Assembly: GCA_046537875.1 (NCBI GenBank)
Contig: JBKHJZ010000198.1
Coordinates: 1 to 5,825, forward strand
Reading direction: 5' to 3'
From: JBKHJZ01 sp046537875
GTDB taxonomy: Bacteria; Actinomycetota; Acidimicrobiia; Acidimicrobiales; VFJN01
Length of the DNA: 5,825 bases
The notes below the pieces were generated by a model that worked only from the letters and a program-made list of their open reading frames with translations, ran no database searches and was not told the origin of the DNA. The stretch's first letter is position 1. Each line of letters opens with the position of its first letter. The translations under genes and the position numbers were made by a program. Of this stretch, positions 1 to 5,742 are shown piece after piece.

Positions 1-888
1 TCAGGTGATCGAGGCCTCGAAGATGCTGCCCACCGAGGCGTCGAGGGCCGCGTCGAACTCGTCGTCGCTCTGGTCGACCGTGAGGCCCTCGGTCAGGGCA
101 CGCGAGAAGCTCGCCACCACGCCGTGGTTCCGGGCGAGCCGGGCGTTCGCCTCTTCCCGGGTGTAGCCGCCGGACAGGGCCACCACCCGCAGGACGTTGG
201 GGTGGCTCACCAGGTCGGCGTAGAGGCCGTCGGCCTCGGGCAGCGTCAGCTTGAGCATGATGTGCTGCCCGGCGTCGAGGTCGCCGAGCCGGTCGAGGAT
301 GCCGGCCTTCAGCATCTCCTCGGCGGCGGCCTTCTCCGGGCTGTGGATGTCGACCTCCGGCTCGAGGATCGGCACCAGGCCCACGTCGAGGATCTGGCGG
401 GCCACGTCGAACTGCTGGTCGACGATGGCCTTCACGCCGGCCTCGTCGGCGCGGAGCACGAACGAGCGCATCTTGGTGCCGAACACGCCCTTCTCGATCC
501 CCCGCGCCAGCAGGTCGCCGAGGCCGGGCATCGGCTTCATCAGCCGAACGCCGTCGGCCTCCTCGGCGAGGCCCTTGTCGACCTTCAGGAACGGCACGAC
601 GTTCTTCACCGTCCACAGGTACTCGGCCGAGCCCCGCCCCTCGATCTCGCGATCCATCGTGTTCTCGAACAGGATCGCTCCGAGGATGCGGTCGCCGTTG
701 AAGCTCGGGCTGGTGATGATGCGGGTGCGCATCTCGTGCACCAGGTCGAACATCTCGTCCTCGCTGGCGTAGGCGTCCTCCGGGATGCCGTACAGCCGCA
801 GTGCCTTGGGCGTGCTCCCGCCGCTCTGGTCGAGTGCGGCGATGAATCCCTGCCCGCTCTGGATCTTCTGGAACTGCTGTTCGTTCAT
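1..888 (-). CDS. fda: Class I fructose-bisphosphate aldolase
   Basis: Cleaves fructose-1,6-bisphosphate to dihydroxyacetone phosphate and glyceraldehyde-3-phosphate (and the reverse) through a Schiff base, without a metal; a cytosolic enzyme of glycolysis and gluconeogenesis. The 295-residue protein has the length of the bacterial class I family typified by the Staphylococcus enzyme and resembles it throughout. The N-terminal GFIAALDQSGGSTPKAL (14-30), the TSPSF and MDRE segments (59-63, 78-81), VPFLKVDKGLAEE (98-110), the PILEPEVD strand (173-180, with Glu176 as the likely acid/base), the MLKLTLP strand with the Schiff-base lysine at about 213, and the phosphate-binding LSGGY (238-242) are all present. 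The ATG at 888 is chosen because the homologous N-terminus begins there and a GGAG lies 7 nt upstream; the frame stays open back to 1035 but that extension is not family-like. The TGA stop occupies the first three bases of the window, so the gene is complete. A 160-nt gap from the upstream gene suggests its own promoter. Confidence 0.96.
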   Translation of the reverse strand: MNEQQFQKIQSGQGFIAALDQSGGSTPKALRLYGIPEDAYASEDEMFDLVHEMRTRIITSPSFNGDRILGAILFENTMDREIEGRGSAEYLWTVKNVVPFLKVDKGLAEEADGVRLMKPMPGLGDLLARGIEKGVFGTKMRSFVLRADEAGVKAIVDQQFDVARQILDVGLVPILEPEVDIHSPEKAAAEEMLKAGILDRLGDLDAGQHIMLKLTLPEADGLYADLVSHPNVLRVVALSGGYTREEANARLARNHGVVASFSRALTEGLTVDQSDDEFDAALDASVGSIFEASIT

Positions 889-895
889 GGGAGAG

Positions 896-899
896 CTCC
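896..899 (-). promoter_or_regulatory. Shine-Dalgarno of the aldolase gene
   Basis: On the minus strand GGAG lies 7 nt before the ATG at 888. This is the clearest ribosome binding site in the window, and it decides the start against the longer open frame that reaches 1035. Confidence 0.7.
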
Positions 900-990
900 G
901 GTCGGGGTGGTCGTAGTGCGCTCCGCCGACGTGCCGACGGGCCGTCCTGCCAGCCCGACGGTACCAATCAACGGGCACATCGAGAACCGC

Positions 991-1014
991 TCGACCCTCA
1001 CGGTGGGTGGTCGA
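991..1014 (-). terminator. Possible hairpin after the LLM gene
   Basis: Six-base inverted repeat TCGACC (991-996) and GGTCGA (1009-1014) with a 12-nt loop, 35 nt beyond the stop of the oxidoreductase gene on the minus strand. An alternative pairing of ACCC (994-997) with GGGT (1005-1008) is also possible. No T-run follows, so this is not a canonical intrinsic terminator. It may be an RNA 3' structure or chance in GC-rich DNA. The rest of the 889-1048 gap holds a locally less GC-rich patch around 960-972 but no convincing -35/-10 pair for the aldolase. Confidence 0.25.
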
Positions 1015-1048
1015 CCCGCGGCGATCGAGGGGCACCGGTGGGCGACGC

Positions 1049-1951
1049 TCAGGTCTCCAGCGGCCCCACGGTCGCGACCACGTCGGCCACCTCGGCGTCC
1101 CAGTCGTCCGGCTCCTCCACCGGCACCACGACGAACTTCGAGGCGCCCACCGCGATGAACCGTTCCAGCCGGTCTCGCAGCGCCGGCAGCCCCACCGGCA
1201 CCACGTCCGACGGGTCGAGGTCGGGCCGGCGGGCCGCGATCAGCCGGACGAGCGGCTCGGGGAGGCCGCGCCGGGCGTACGCCACGAGCACACCGAGATG
1301 CCCGGGGTCGATCTCCCGACCGTGGGCAGCGGCGACCTCGCCGATCGTCTGCCAGCCGGCGGCGACCTCGGACGGGACGGTGAACGACGGCAGCCACCCG
1401 TCACCCAGCCGGCCGGTGCGCCGCAGCTCGGACGGCGACGTGCCACCGAGCCACACCTCCAGCGGCTGCTGGTGCGGCTTCGGTAGGGCCGTCACGCCCG
1501 CCAGGTGGAAGTGCTCGCCGTCGTGGTGGACGTCGTCCTCGGTCCAGAGCCGGCGCATCAGCACCAGGGCCTCGTCGAACAGCGACGCGCGCTCCCGGCG
1601 CTCCACCCCGAACGCCCGGTGCTCCGCCGGCACCCGTGCGCCCAGACCCACGGCGGGCAGCAGCCGGCCGCCGGACAGGCGATCGAGGCTCGCCATCTCC
1701 TTGGCGAGCACCACCGGGTTGCGGCCCGGCAGCACCACCACGCTCGTGCCCAGCTTGAGCCGGCGGGTGCGGCCCGCCGCCACCGCCAGGGCGACCAGCG
1801 GGTCGGGGGCCGGGCCGGTCACCCGCTCCGACACCCACAGCGAGTCGACCCCGTGACGCTCCAGGGCGTCGACCAGCCGCCCGAACCGGTCGGGATCGCC
1901 GAGCGGGGTCTGGGTGCCGACCCCGAAGCCGATGCGGATCTTCACGCTCAC
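1049..1951 (-). CDS. LLM-class flavin/F420-dependent oxidoreductase
   Basis: A luciferase-like-monooxygenase TIM-barrel protein of 300 residues, a normal length for single-domain actinobacterial members. Visible family signatures are the N-terminal strand KIRIGFGVG (4-12), DSLWVSER (36-43), the long conserved block with PGRNPVVLAKEMASLDRLSGGR (75-96, cofactor-side loop and helix), RRERASLFDEALVLMRRLW (118-136), and PLEVWLGG (163-170) with the following RTGRLGDGWLPS (178-189). Many actinobacterial relatives use reduced F420 rather than FMN, but the cofactor and substrate cannot be read from sequence here. The start is taken as the GTG at 1951, whose GTGA overlaps the stop of the upstream phosphodiesterase gene by 4 nt; a second GTG two codons in (1945) is an alternative. 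There is no strong Shine-Dalgarno, which fits translational coupling. No signal peptide or membrane segment is seen, so it is cytosolic. Confidence 0.92.
   Translation of the reverse strand: MSVKIRIGFGVGTQTPLGDPDRFGRLVDALERHGVDSLWVSERVTGPAPDPLVALAVAAGRTRRLKLGTSVVVLPGRNPVVLAKEMASLDRLSGGRLLPAVGLGARVPAEHRAFGVERRERASLFDEALVLMRRLWTEDDVHHDGEHFHLAGVTALPKPHQQPLEVWLGGTSPSELRRTGRLGDGWLPSFTVPSEVAAGWQTIGEVAAAHGREIDPGHLGVLVAYARRGLPEPLVRLIAARRPDLDPSDVVPVGLPALRDRLERFIAVGASKFVVVPVEEPDDWDAEVADVVATVGPLET
1948..1951 (-). promoter_or_regulatory. GTGA stop/start overlap (translational coupling)
   Basis: The TGA of the phosphodiesterase gene (1950-1948) is embedded in GTGA, whose GTG (1951-1949) starts the oxidoreductase. 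Overlaps of this kind usually mean termination-reinitiation by the same ribosome, so the two proteins are probably made together from one mRNA. Confidence 0.75.
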
Positions 1952-3525
1952 GGGTCCACGTAGATGAACCCGTACGCCTCGTCGCGGAACGGGACCCCGG
2001 TGGAGGCGATCGCCGGGGACCAGTCCCCCGTCACCTCGGGGTTGCTGTCCTCCATGCCGTGGTCGGCCACCACGAAGAACGCCGTGCGGTCCCAGACCCC
2101 CGCACGCTCGATCGCGTCGAGCACCTGCCCCATCCGGGCGTCGGTGTCGTGGATGCTCGCCCGGGCGATGTCGGCATACGGGCCGCTGTGGTGGAACGCG
2201 GCGTCGGTCAGCGTGAAGTTGACGAAGCAGAACCGGGGCAGCGGGGCACCCTCGCCGAAGCCGCCACCGTCCGCGGCCGCCCGCCAGGCGTCCACGCCTT
2301 GAGTCATGCCGCTGTGGTCGATGCGCGACGACAGCTCGTAGCTCTTCTCCGGGCGCACGAAGCGCTCGGTGGCGAACGGCAGCTCCTCGGCCCGGGGCGG
2401 CCGGGCCAGCTCCCGGCCCGACCGGAGCATGTCGAACGTCGAGTAGCCGGCGCCCGTGTCGCACGGCTCGTTCACCGAGACGGTGAACGCCTCCCGCCAG
2501 CGGCGGCGCACCGCCTGGTGGATGGTCTCGACCCGGGGCGACAGGCTGCGCATCGCCCACGGCCACGTGGCCGGCGAGTTGGTCACCACCTGCTCCCCGG
2601 CCGCCCGGTCGTACCAGGCGTTGTGCAGCACGCCGTGGTGGCCCGGGTGCGCCCCGGTGAGGATCGTCGTGTGGTTGGCGAGCGTGACCGACGGCAGGGA
2701 CGCCATCGCGCCGTGGCCGAGGACGGCGCCCGCCTCGACGAGCCGTGCCAGGTTCGGTGTCTCGCCCCGGTCCAGCAGGTCGTACAGGACGTTGGCGTTG
2801 GTGCCGTCCCAGAGGAAGCCGACGACGTGGTCGGGCGGAGGCTCGCGGTCGTCGAGCAGATCGGTGAGCGCAGCGCCGTCCTGGCGGGCGAGCAGCGCCC
2901 CGCCGTGGTCGGTGCCGTTGGCGCCGGCACCACCGGTCGGCTCGGCCCCGAGCAGCGCCAGCACGGTGGGAGCCACGTCGACGAGCCGGCACGAGCGCGG
3001 AATCATCCCCATGCGCCGCACGCCGGCACCGGCCAGCACGAACGGCGCCCGCACCTGGACGACGCCGAGCGAGCCGTGCTCGCCGCGCTCGCCCCCCTGG
3101 TCCTCCCAGTTGTGCGCCGACGTGTGCAGCGCCACCAGGTCCGGAGCGGCGGGATGGTCGAACACCTGGGCGACGTGATCGTGCGCGTGGGGGTACGACT
3201 GCTGGGTGCGGGTCGGCCACGGGTTCGCCCGCTCGGCGTCGAGGCCGGCGAAGCGGTCGGTCGCGGTGTCGCCCAGCGGGTTGCGGCCCTCGACGTGGGT
3301 CTCCACGAAGCGCCAGCCGTCGCCGTCGGGCTCGCGGCGGAAGCGCACGCGGCCGTCCACGGCCCGCACCTCGTACCCGCCGTCGCCGGCCGTGGCGACC
3401 AGGTCGACGATCGGCTCGAGCGCGGGATCGAGCAGCGCCGTCACCACCGCGTCGACTTTCGCGGGTTCGGTGGCCCGGGGTGCGGGCTCCTGGGGGGCGT
3501 CGGGGTCGGTCCTCGGGAGCGCCAT
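1948..3525 (-). CDS. Alkaline-phosphatase-superfamily phosphodiesterase, motif order permuted
   Basis: A 525-residue member of the type I phosphodiesterase/nucleotide pyrophosphatase group, predicted to hydrolyse phosphate mono- or diesters with two bound metals; the substrate is unknown. Catalytic motifs visible: FLWDGTNAN with Asp240; SLPSVTLANHTTILTG with nucleophile Thr281; Asn302 in LHNAWYD, 21 residues after the Thr; Asp441 and His445 in TDAAFHHSGP; Asp488-His489 in VVADHGM. The seventh ligand, normally C-terminal in a GxHG motif followed by a PF-strand and a DVxPTxLxLLG helix, is instead upstream: GEHGSLG (148-154, His150), then APFVLAGAGVRR (160-171) and LVDVAPTVLALLG (181-193). The protein ends soon after ADHGM, at 525, so no second copy of that segment exists. 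This looks like a circular permutation. Residues 1-23 are Pro/Glu-rich with no hydrophobic signal, so it is probably cytoplasmic, unlike many exported relatives. The ATG at 3525 has only a weak Shine-Dalgarno. It is downstream of cysM by 124 nt and overlaps the LLM gene. Confidence 0.9.
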   Translation of the reverse strand: MALPRTDPDAPQEPAPRATEPAKVDAVVTALLDPALEPIVDLVATAGDGGYEVRAVDGRVRFRREPDGDGWRFVETHVEGRNPLGDTATDRFAGLDAERANPWPTRTQQSYPHAHDHVAQVFDHPAAPDLVALHTSAHNWEDQGGERGEHGSLGVVQVRAPFVLAGAGVRRMGMIPRSCRLVDVAPTVLALLGAEPTGGAGANGTDHGGALLARQDGAALTDLLDDREPPPDHVVGFLWDGTNANVLYDLLDRGETPNLARLVEAGAVLGHGAMASLPSVTLANHTTILTGAHPGHHGVLHNAWYDRAAGEQVVTNSPATWPWAMRSLSPRVETIHQAVRRRWREAFTVSVNEPCDTGAGYSTFDMLRSGRELARPPRAEELPFATERFVRPEKSYELSSRIDHSGMTQGVDAWRAAADGGGFGEGAPLPRFCFVNFTLTDAAFHHSGPYADIARASIHDTDARMGQVLDAIERAGVWDRTAFFVVADHGMEDSNPEVTGDWSPAIASTGVPFRDEAYGFIYVDP

Positions 3526-3611
3526 GGCACCACACCCTACGGCGGACGGGTCGGCAGGGGGCGTGGGAAGCGCTGGGGGGCGACGACCGCCGCCCCATCG
3601 GACGGTTGCGT

Positions 3612-3643
3612 GCCGGGTGCGGATCCGCCCCCGCCGGGTGCGG
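3612..3643. repeat. 11-bp direct repeat and palindrome after cysM
   Basis: GCCGGGTGCGG occurs at 3612-3622 and again at 3633-3643, exactly 21 bp apart start to start, and a perfect 10-bp palindrome GCGGATCCGC spans 3619-3628. Both lie just past the cysM stop in the 124-nt gap before the phosphodiesterase start. Two full helical turns between the copies would suit a protein-binding site, but GC-rich DNA makes such repeats by chance. A further weak stem, GGGGCG/CGCCCC (3577-3582 with 3591-3596), has no following T-run, so no clear terminator is seen. Confidence 0.35.
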
Positions 3644-3649
3644 GCCGGG

Positions 3650-4597
3650 TCAGAAGACGATGAGCTTCTCGGCCAGGGCCGCGACCTCGTCGAGGTCGCC
3701 CGTCCAGGCGCCGGTCGACAGGTACTTCCAGCCCGCGTCGGCGAGGATCACGACGATCGTGCCCGAGTCGATCTCCCGGGCGACCTTCGCGGCCCCGGCC
3801 AGCGCCGCACCGCCCGAGATGCCGGAGAAGATCCCGACCTCGATCAGGCGACGGGTCCACTCGATCGACTCGCGCGAGCGAACGATGCGCTTGCGGTCGA
3901 GCACGTCGGCGCCGCCCCACTTCTCGTAGACCGGCGGGATGTAGCCCTCGTCGAGGTTGCGTAGGCCCTCGACCTTCTCGCCGACCGGCGGCTCGATCGC
4001 CACGACCTTGACGTCGGGGTTCTGCTCCTTGAGGAAGCGCCCCACCCCCATCAGCGTGCCGGTCGTGCCCAGCCCGGCGACGAAGTGGGTGACCTCGGGG
4101 CAGTCACGCCAGATCTCCGGAGCGGTCCCCTCGTAGTGCGCCCGCGGGTTGGCCTCGTTGGCGTACTGGTAGAGGAAGATCCACTCGGGGTGCTCGTCGG
4201 CCAGCTGCTCGGCCCGGCGGACCGCACCGTTCGACCCCTCCGCGCCCGGGCTCAGCAGCACCTCGGCGCCCCAGACCTCCAGCGCCTGGCGGCGCTCCAC
4301 CGACACGTTCTCGGGCATGACGATCTTGATCGGGTAGCCGCGGATGCGGGAGATCATGGCGAGGGCGATGCCCGTGTTGCCCGACGACGGCTCGATGATC
4401 GTGCGACCGGGCACGAGGAGGCCGTCGGCCTCGGCGTCCTCGACCATGGCGAGCGCGATGCGGTCCTTGATCGAGCCGGCCGGGTTCTGCCCCTCGAGCT
4501 TGGCGAGGATGCGCACCCCCGGGTTGGGGCTCAGCCGGCTGACGTCGACCATCGGGGTGTTGCCGATCAGATCGAGCACCGATGAGTAGACAGCCAT
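3650..4597 (-). CDS. cysM: Cysteine synthase CysM, O-phosphoserine-specific type
   Basis: PLP-dependent beta-replacement enzyme of the fold-type II cysteine synthase family. It matches M. tuberculosis CysM (Rv1336), which joins O-phosphoserine with sulfur delivered as CysO thiocarboxylate. In 315 residues one sees LIGNTP (10-15), the PLP lysine Lys44 in NPAGSIKDR (38-46), SSGNTGIALAM (71-81, cofactor/substrate loop), MPENVSVERR (94-103), the PLP-phosphate loop GLGTTGTLMG (175-184), SGISGGAAL (258-266), and the CysM-type C-terminus DAGWKYLSTGA (287-297). Arg213 in GLRNLDEG corresponds to the M. tuberculosis arginine (Arg220, from memory) that binds the O-phosphoserine phosphate. Lys44-to-Arg213 spacing equals Lys51-to-Arg220, so phosphoserine specificity is likely. 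The ATG at 4597 is chosen because family homology begins there; the open frame to 4861 only crosses mec out of frame. It lies 122 nt downstream of mec in the mycobacterial order, but with cysO absent. The Shine-Dalgarno is weak. Confidence 0.95.
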   Translation of the reverse strand: MAVYSSVLDLIGNTPMVDVSRLSPNPGVRILAKLEGQNPAGSIKDRIALAMVEDAEADGLLVPGRTIIEPSSGNTGIALAMISRIRGYPIKIVMPENVSVERRQALEVWGAEVLLSPGAEGSNGAVRRAEQLADEHPEWIFLYQYANEANPRAHYEGTAPEIWRDCPEVTHFVAGLGTTGTLMGVGRFLKEQNPDVKVVAIEPPVGEKVEGLRNLDEGYIPPVYEKWGGADVLDRKRIVRSRESIEWTRRLIEVGIFSGISGGAALAGAAKVAREIDSGTIVVILADAGWKYLSTGAWTGDLDEVAALAEKLIVF

Positions 4598-4719
4598 GGA
4601 GACACCATCGAGGTCGTGGGCCGGAGCGGCCGGCCGGTCGTCGGTGGGTCCGCCGGTCGGGCCCGGCCGATCGTCGGTCCGGTTCGTCGGGAATGCCGAG
4701 AGATTGTCGAGCGTAGTGC

Positions 4720-5160
4720 TCAGGATTCTAGCGACGATCCGGGGTCGCCGTCTCCCCGGTGATCCACCGTCACCCTCTCCTCGGTGATCCCCCCGTCGAC
4801 GATCCGGTAGCTCCGCAGCACGGGATCGGCCCGCTTCAGCGACACGATCACGTAGTGCCACGACGGGTCGGGCGCCTGGGCCACGTCGGTGGGCGACGGG
4901 TACGCCTCGGTGTGCGTGTGGCTGTGCATCACCCCGATGATCTCGAGGCCGCGACGCTCGGCGTCACGGTCGGCGTGCAGGTGATCGCGGGGCTCCACCG
5001 TGTAGAGGCGGCTCGAGCCCGCGGCGTTGCGGCACGGATAGAAGGCGCTGGCCTGGGTTCCGCCGGGATCGCCGGCGAGCAGCCCGCAGGCCTCGTCGGG
5101 CAGGCCCGCGAAGGCGTGCCCCACCATCTCCTCCCACACCGACCCGGTCAGCGCCAGCAC
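4720..5160 (-). CDS. mec: Mec-type JAMM/MPN+ zinc metalloprotease
   Basis: A 146-residue stand-alone JAB1/MPN+ metalloprotease, the same size and architecture as M. tuberculosis Mec (Rv1334). Mec removes residues from the C-terminus of CysO after sulfur transfer, releasing cysteine. The full JAMM signature is present: Glu23 in PDEACGLLAG (21-30), then HxHx7SxxD as His79, His81, Ser89 and Asp92 within MHSHTHTEAYPSPTD (78-92). The end also matches Mec: HYVIVSL (102-108) and LRSYRIVDGGITEE (115-128). An extra histidine (His83) lies between the zinc ligands, where the mycobacterial protein has alanine as I recall it. The GTG at 5160 is the best start: it leaves the expected short N-terminal segment before PDEACG and lies 8 nt after a -10-like TAGCCT, implying a leaderless mRNA. 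The frame is open upstream to 5532, but that part is the antisense of smpB. It is divergent from smpB and followed by cysM. Confidence 0.92.
   Translation of the reverse strand: MLALTGSVWEEMVGHAFAGLPDEACGLLAGDPGGTQASAFYPCRNAAGSSRLYTVEPRDHLHADRDAERRGLEIIGVMHSHTHTEAYPSPTDVAQAPDPSWHYVIVSLKRADPVLRSYRIVDGGITEERVTVDHRGDGDPGSSLES
4725..4730 (-). promoter_or_regulatory. Possible internal -10 hexamer for cysM
   Basis: TAGAAT on the minus strand, one base from the TATAAT consensus, sits in the last codons of mec inside a locally AT-richer pocket (about 4685-4730). A second TANNNT, TACGCT, follows at 4710-4715. No good -35 is visible, and a transcript from here would carry a leader of roughly 110-120 nt before cysM. 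It would allow cysM expression apart from mec. The leader holds GC-rich short inverted repeats such as GGTCGG/CCGATC (4655-4660 with 4667-4672) but no riboswitch I recognise. Confidence 0.25.
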
Positions 5161-5162
5161 GA

Positions 5163-5180
5163 CCCCGGAGGCTACCGGGG
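5163..5180 (-). promoter_or_regulatory. mec promoter -10 inside a perfect inverted repeat
   Basis: CCCCGG (5163-5168), AGGCTA (5169-5174), CCGGGG (5175-5180): a perfect 6-6-6 inverted repeat whose centre, read on the minus strand, is TAGCCT, a TANNNT -10 hexamer. Eight bases separate it from the mec GTG, so initiation 7-9 nt downstream would start the mRNA at or next to the start codon. No -35 match is seen. The repeat could be an operator for a dimeric repressor or simply a chance product of GC-rich sequence. Confidence 0.4.
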
Positions 5181-5214
5181 GACCCCTGCGGCGGGGGCGG
5201 CTCGGGGTGGGGCG

Positions 5215-5230
5215 CCGCGGCGGCCCGCGG
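5215..5230. repeat. Paired CCGCGG palindromes upstream of smpB
   Basis: Two copies of the self-complementary hexamer CCGCGG (5215-5220 and 5225-5230) with a 4-nt spacer, so they can pair with each other as a hairpin or act as a two-site palindrome. They occupy the expected -35 and spacer region of the smpB promoter. Chance is quite possible at this GC content. Confidence 0.3.
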
Positions 5231-5232
5231 GA

Positions 5233-5238
5233 TACCCT
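5233..5238 (+). promoter_or_regulatory. Putative smpB promoter -10
   Basis: TACCCT fits the actinobacterial TANNNT -10 pattern and ends 12 nt before the smpB ATG. A start site about 7 nt downstream would leave a leader of only a few bases. The bases before the ATG are pyrimidine-rich (CCTCTCCCCT) and contain no Shine-Dalgarno, which also favours a leaderless or very short-leader transcript. Confidence 0.45.
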
Positions 5239-5250
5239 GCCCTCTCCCCT

Positions 5251-5742
5251 ATGGCACGCGCGCGCGGCACCGGACCCCCCGGCACCAAGCTGATCGCCGC
5301 CAACCGGAGGGCCAGGCGCGACTACGAGATCCTCGAGACCGTCGAGGCCGGGCTCGTCCTGCGAGGCAGCGAGGTGAAGTCCCTGCGCGACGCGCAGGTG
5401 CAACTCGGCGACGCGTACGCGCGCATCGAGGGCGGCGAGGCGTGGCTGGTGTCGATGCACGTGGCGCCCTACGACCACGCCCAGGAGCACACCGGGCACG
5501 ACGCCGAGCGGCCGCGGAAGCTGCTGCTCCACCGCGGCGAGATCGATCGGCTGGCGGCCATCGTCGCCGAGAAGCGCCTCGCGCTGGTGCCGCTGTCCCT
5601 GTACTTCAGGGACGGGCGGGCCAAGGTGGAGCTCGCCCTGGCCCGGGGCCGCAAGACCTACGACAAGCGCCGGCTGCTGGCCGAGCGCGACGCCGAGCGG
5701 GAGGCGGCCCGGGCCATCGCCCGCGCGGGCCGCGAGGAGTGA
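5251..5742 (+). CDS. smpB: SsrA-binding protein SmpB
   Basis: Small RNA-binding protein that binds tmRNA and brings it to stalled ribosomes for trans-translation, tagging the incomplete peptide and releasing the ribosome. At 163 residues it is the usual length. The conserved N-terminal KLIAANRRARRDYEILE (13-29), the OB-fold signature GLVLRGSEVKSLRDA (34-48), AYARIEGGEAWLVSMHVAPY (55-74), HRGEIDRL (94-101) and VPLSLYF (113-119) are all present. So is the C-terminal tail beginning GRKTYDKR (133-140), which enters the ribosomal A site and decoding centre and forms a helix there (continuing LLAERDAERE, 142-151). The ATG at 5251 is fixed by the family N-terminus; the open frame further upstream is only the antisense of mec. 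Its stop overlaps the next candidate start by 4 nt. The tmRNA gene ssrA, often near smpB, is not inside the window. Confidence 0.97.
   Translation: MARARGTGPPGTKLIAANRRARRDYEILETVEAGLVLRGSEVKSLRDAQVQLGDAYARIEGGEAWLVSMHVAPYDHAQEHTGHDAERPRKLLLHRGEIDRLAAIVAEKRLALVPLSLYFRDGRAKVELALARGRKTYDKRRLLAERDAEREAARAIARAGREE

Noticed and set aside
960..972. TTGATT and TACCGT on the minus strand as an aldolase promoter
   Set aside because: The two hexamers are only 2 nt apart, so they cannot form a -35/-10 pair, and neither has a good partner at 16-18 nt.
124..1158. Long plus-strand open frame opposite the aldolase
   Set aside because: Shadow of a strongly conserved aldolase gene; no family features.
3577..3596. 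GGGGCG/CGCCCC hairpin as an intrinsic terminator after cysM
   Set aside because: Short stem with no T-run on the transcribed strand; expected by chance at this GC content.
1049..3598. An 849-codon minus-strand open frame that could be read as a fusion protein containing the LLM domain
   Set aside because: Only the last 300 residues look like a protein family. The part before 1951 is an Arg/Pro/Gly-rich frame shadow of the phosphodiesterase, which has clear catalytic motifs in another frame.
2059..3663. A 534-codon plus-strand open frame opposite the phosphodiesterase
   Set aside because: Composition is the Arg/Val/Gly/His-rich pattern of antisense frames in GC-rich DNA, no motif is recognisable, and the other strand carries a well-supported gene.
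4598..4719. A degenerate cysO between mec and cysM
   Set aside because: All three minus-strand frames were read. None shows a ubiquitin-fold pattern or a Gly-Gly end, and 122 nt is less than half the needed length.
4720..5532. A 270-residue Mec with a long N-terminal extension
   Set aside because: The extension is the antisense of smpB and of the intergenic region; the Mec-like sequence begins at the GTG at 5160.
4759..5742. smpB starting about 490 nt further upstream (327 codons)
   Set aside because: SmpB family homology begins at the ATG at 5251 and the protein is already full length; the upstream part is the antisense of mec.
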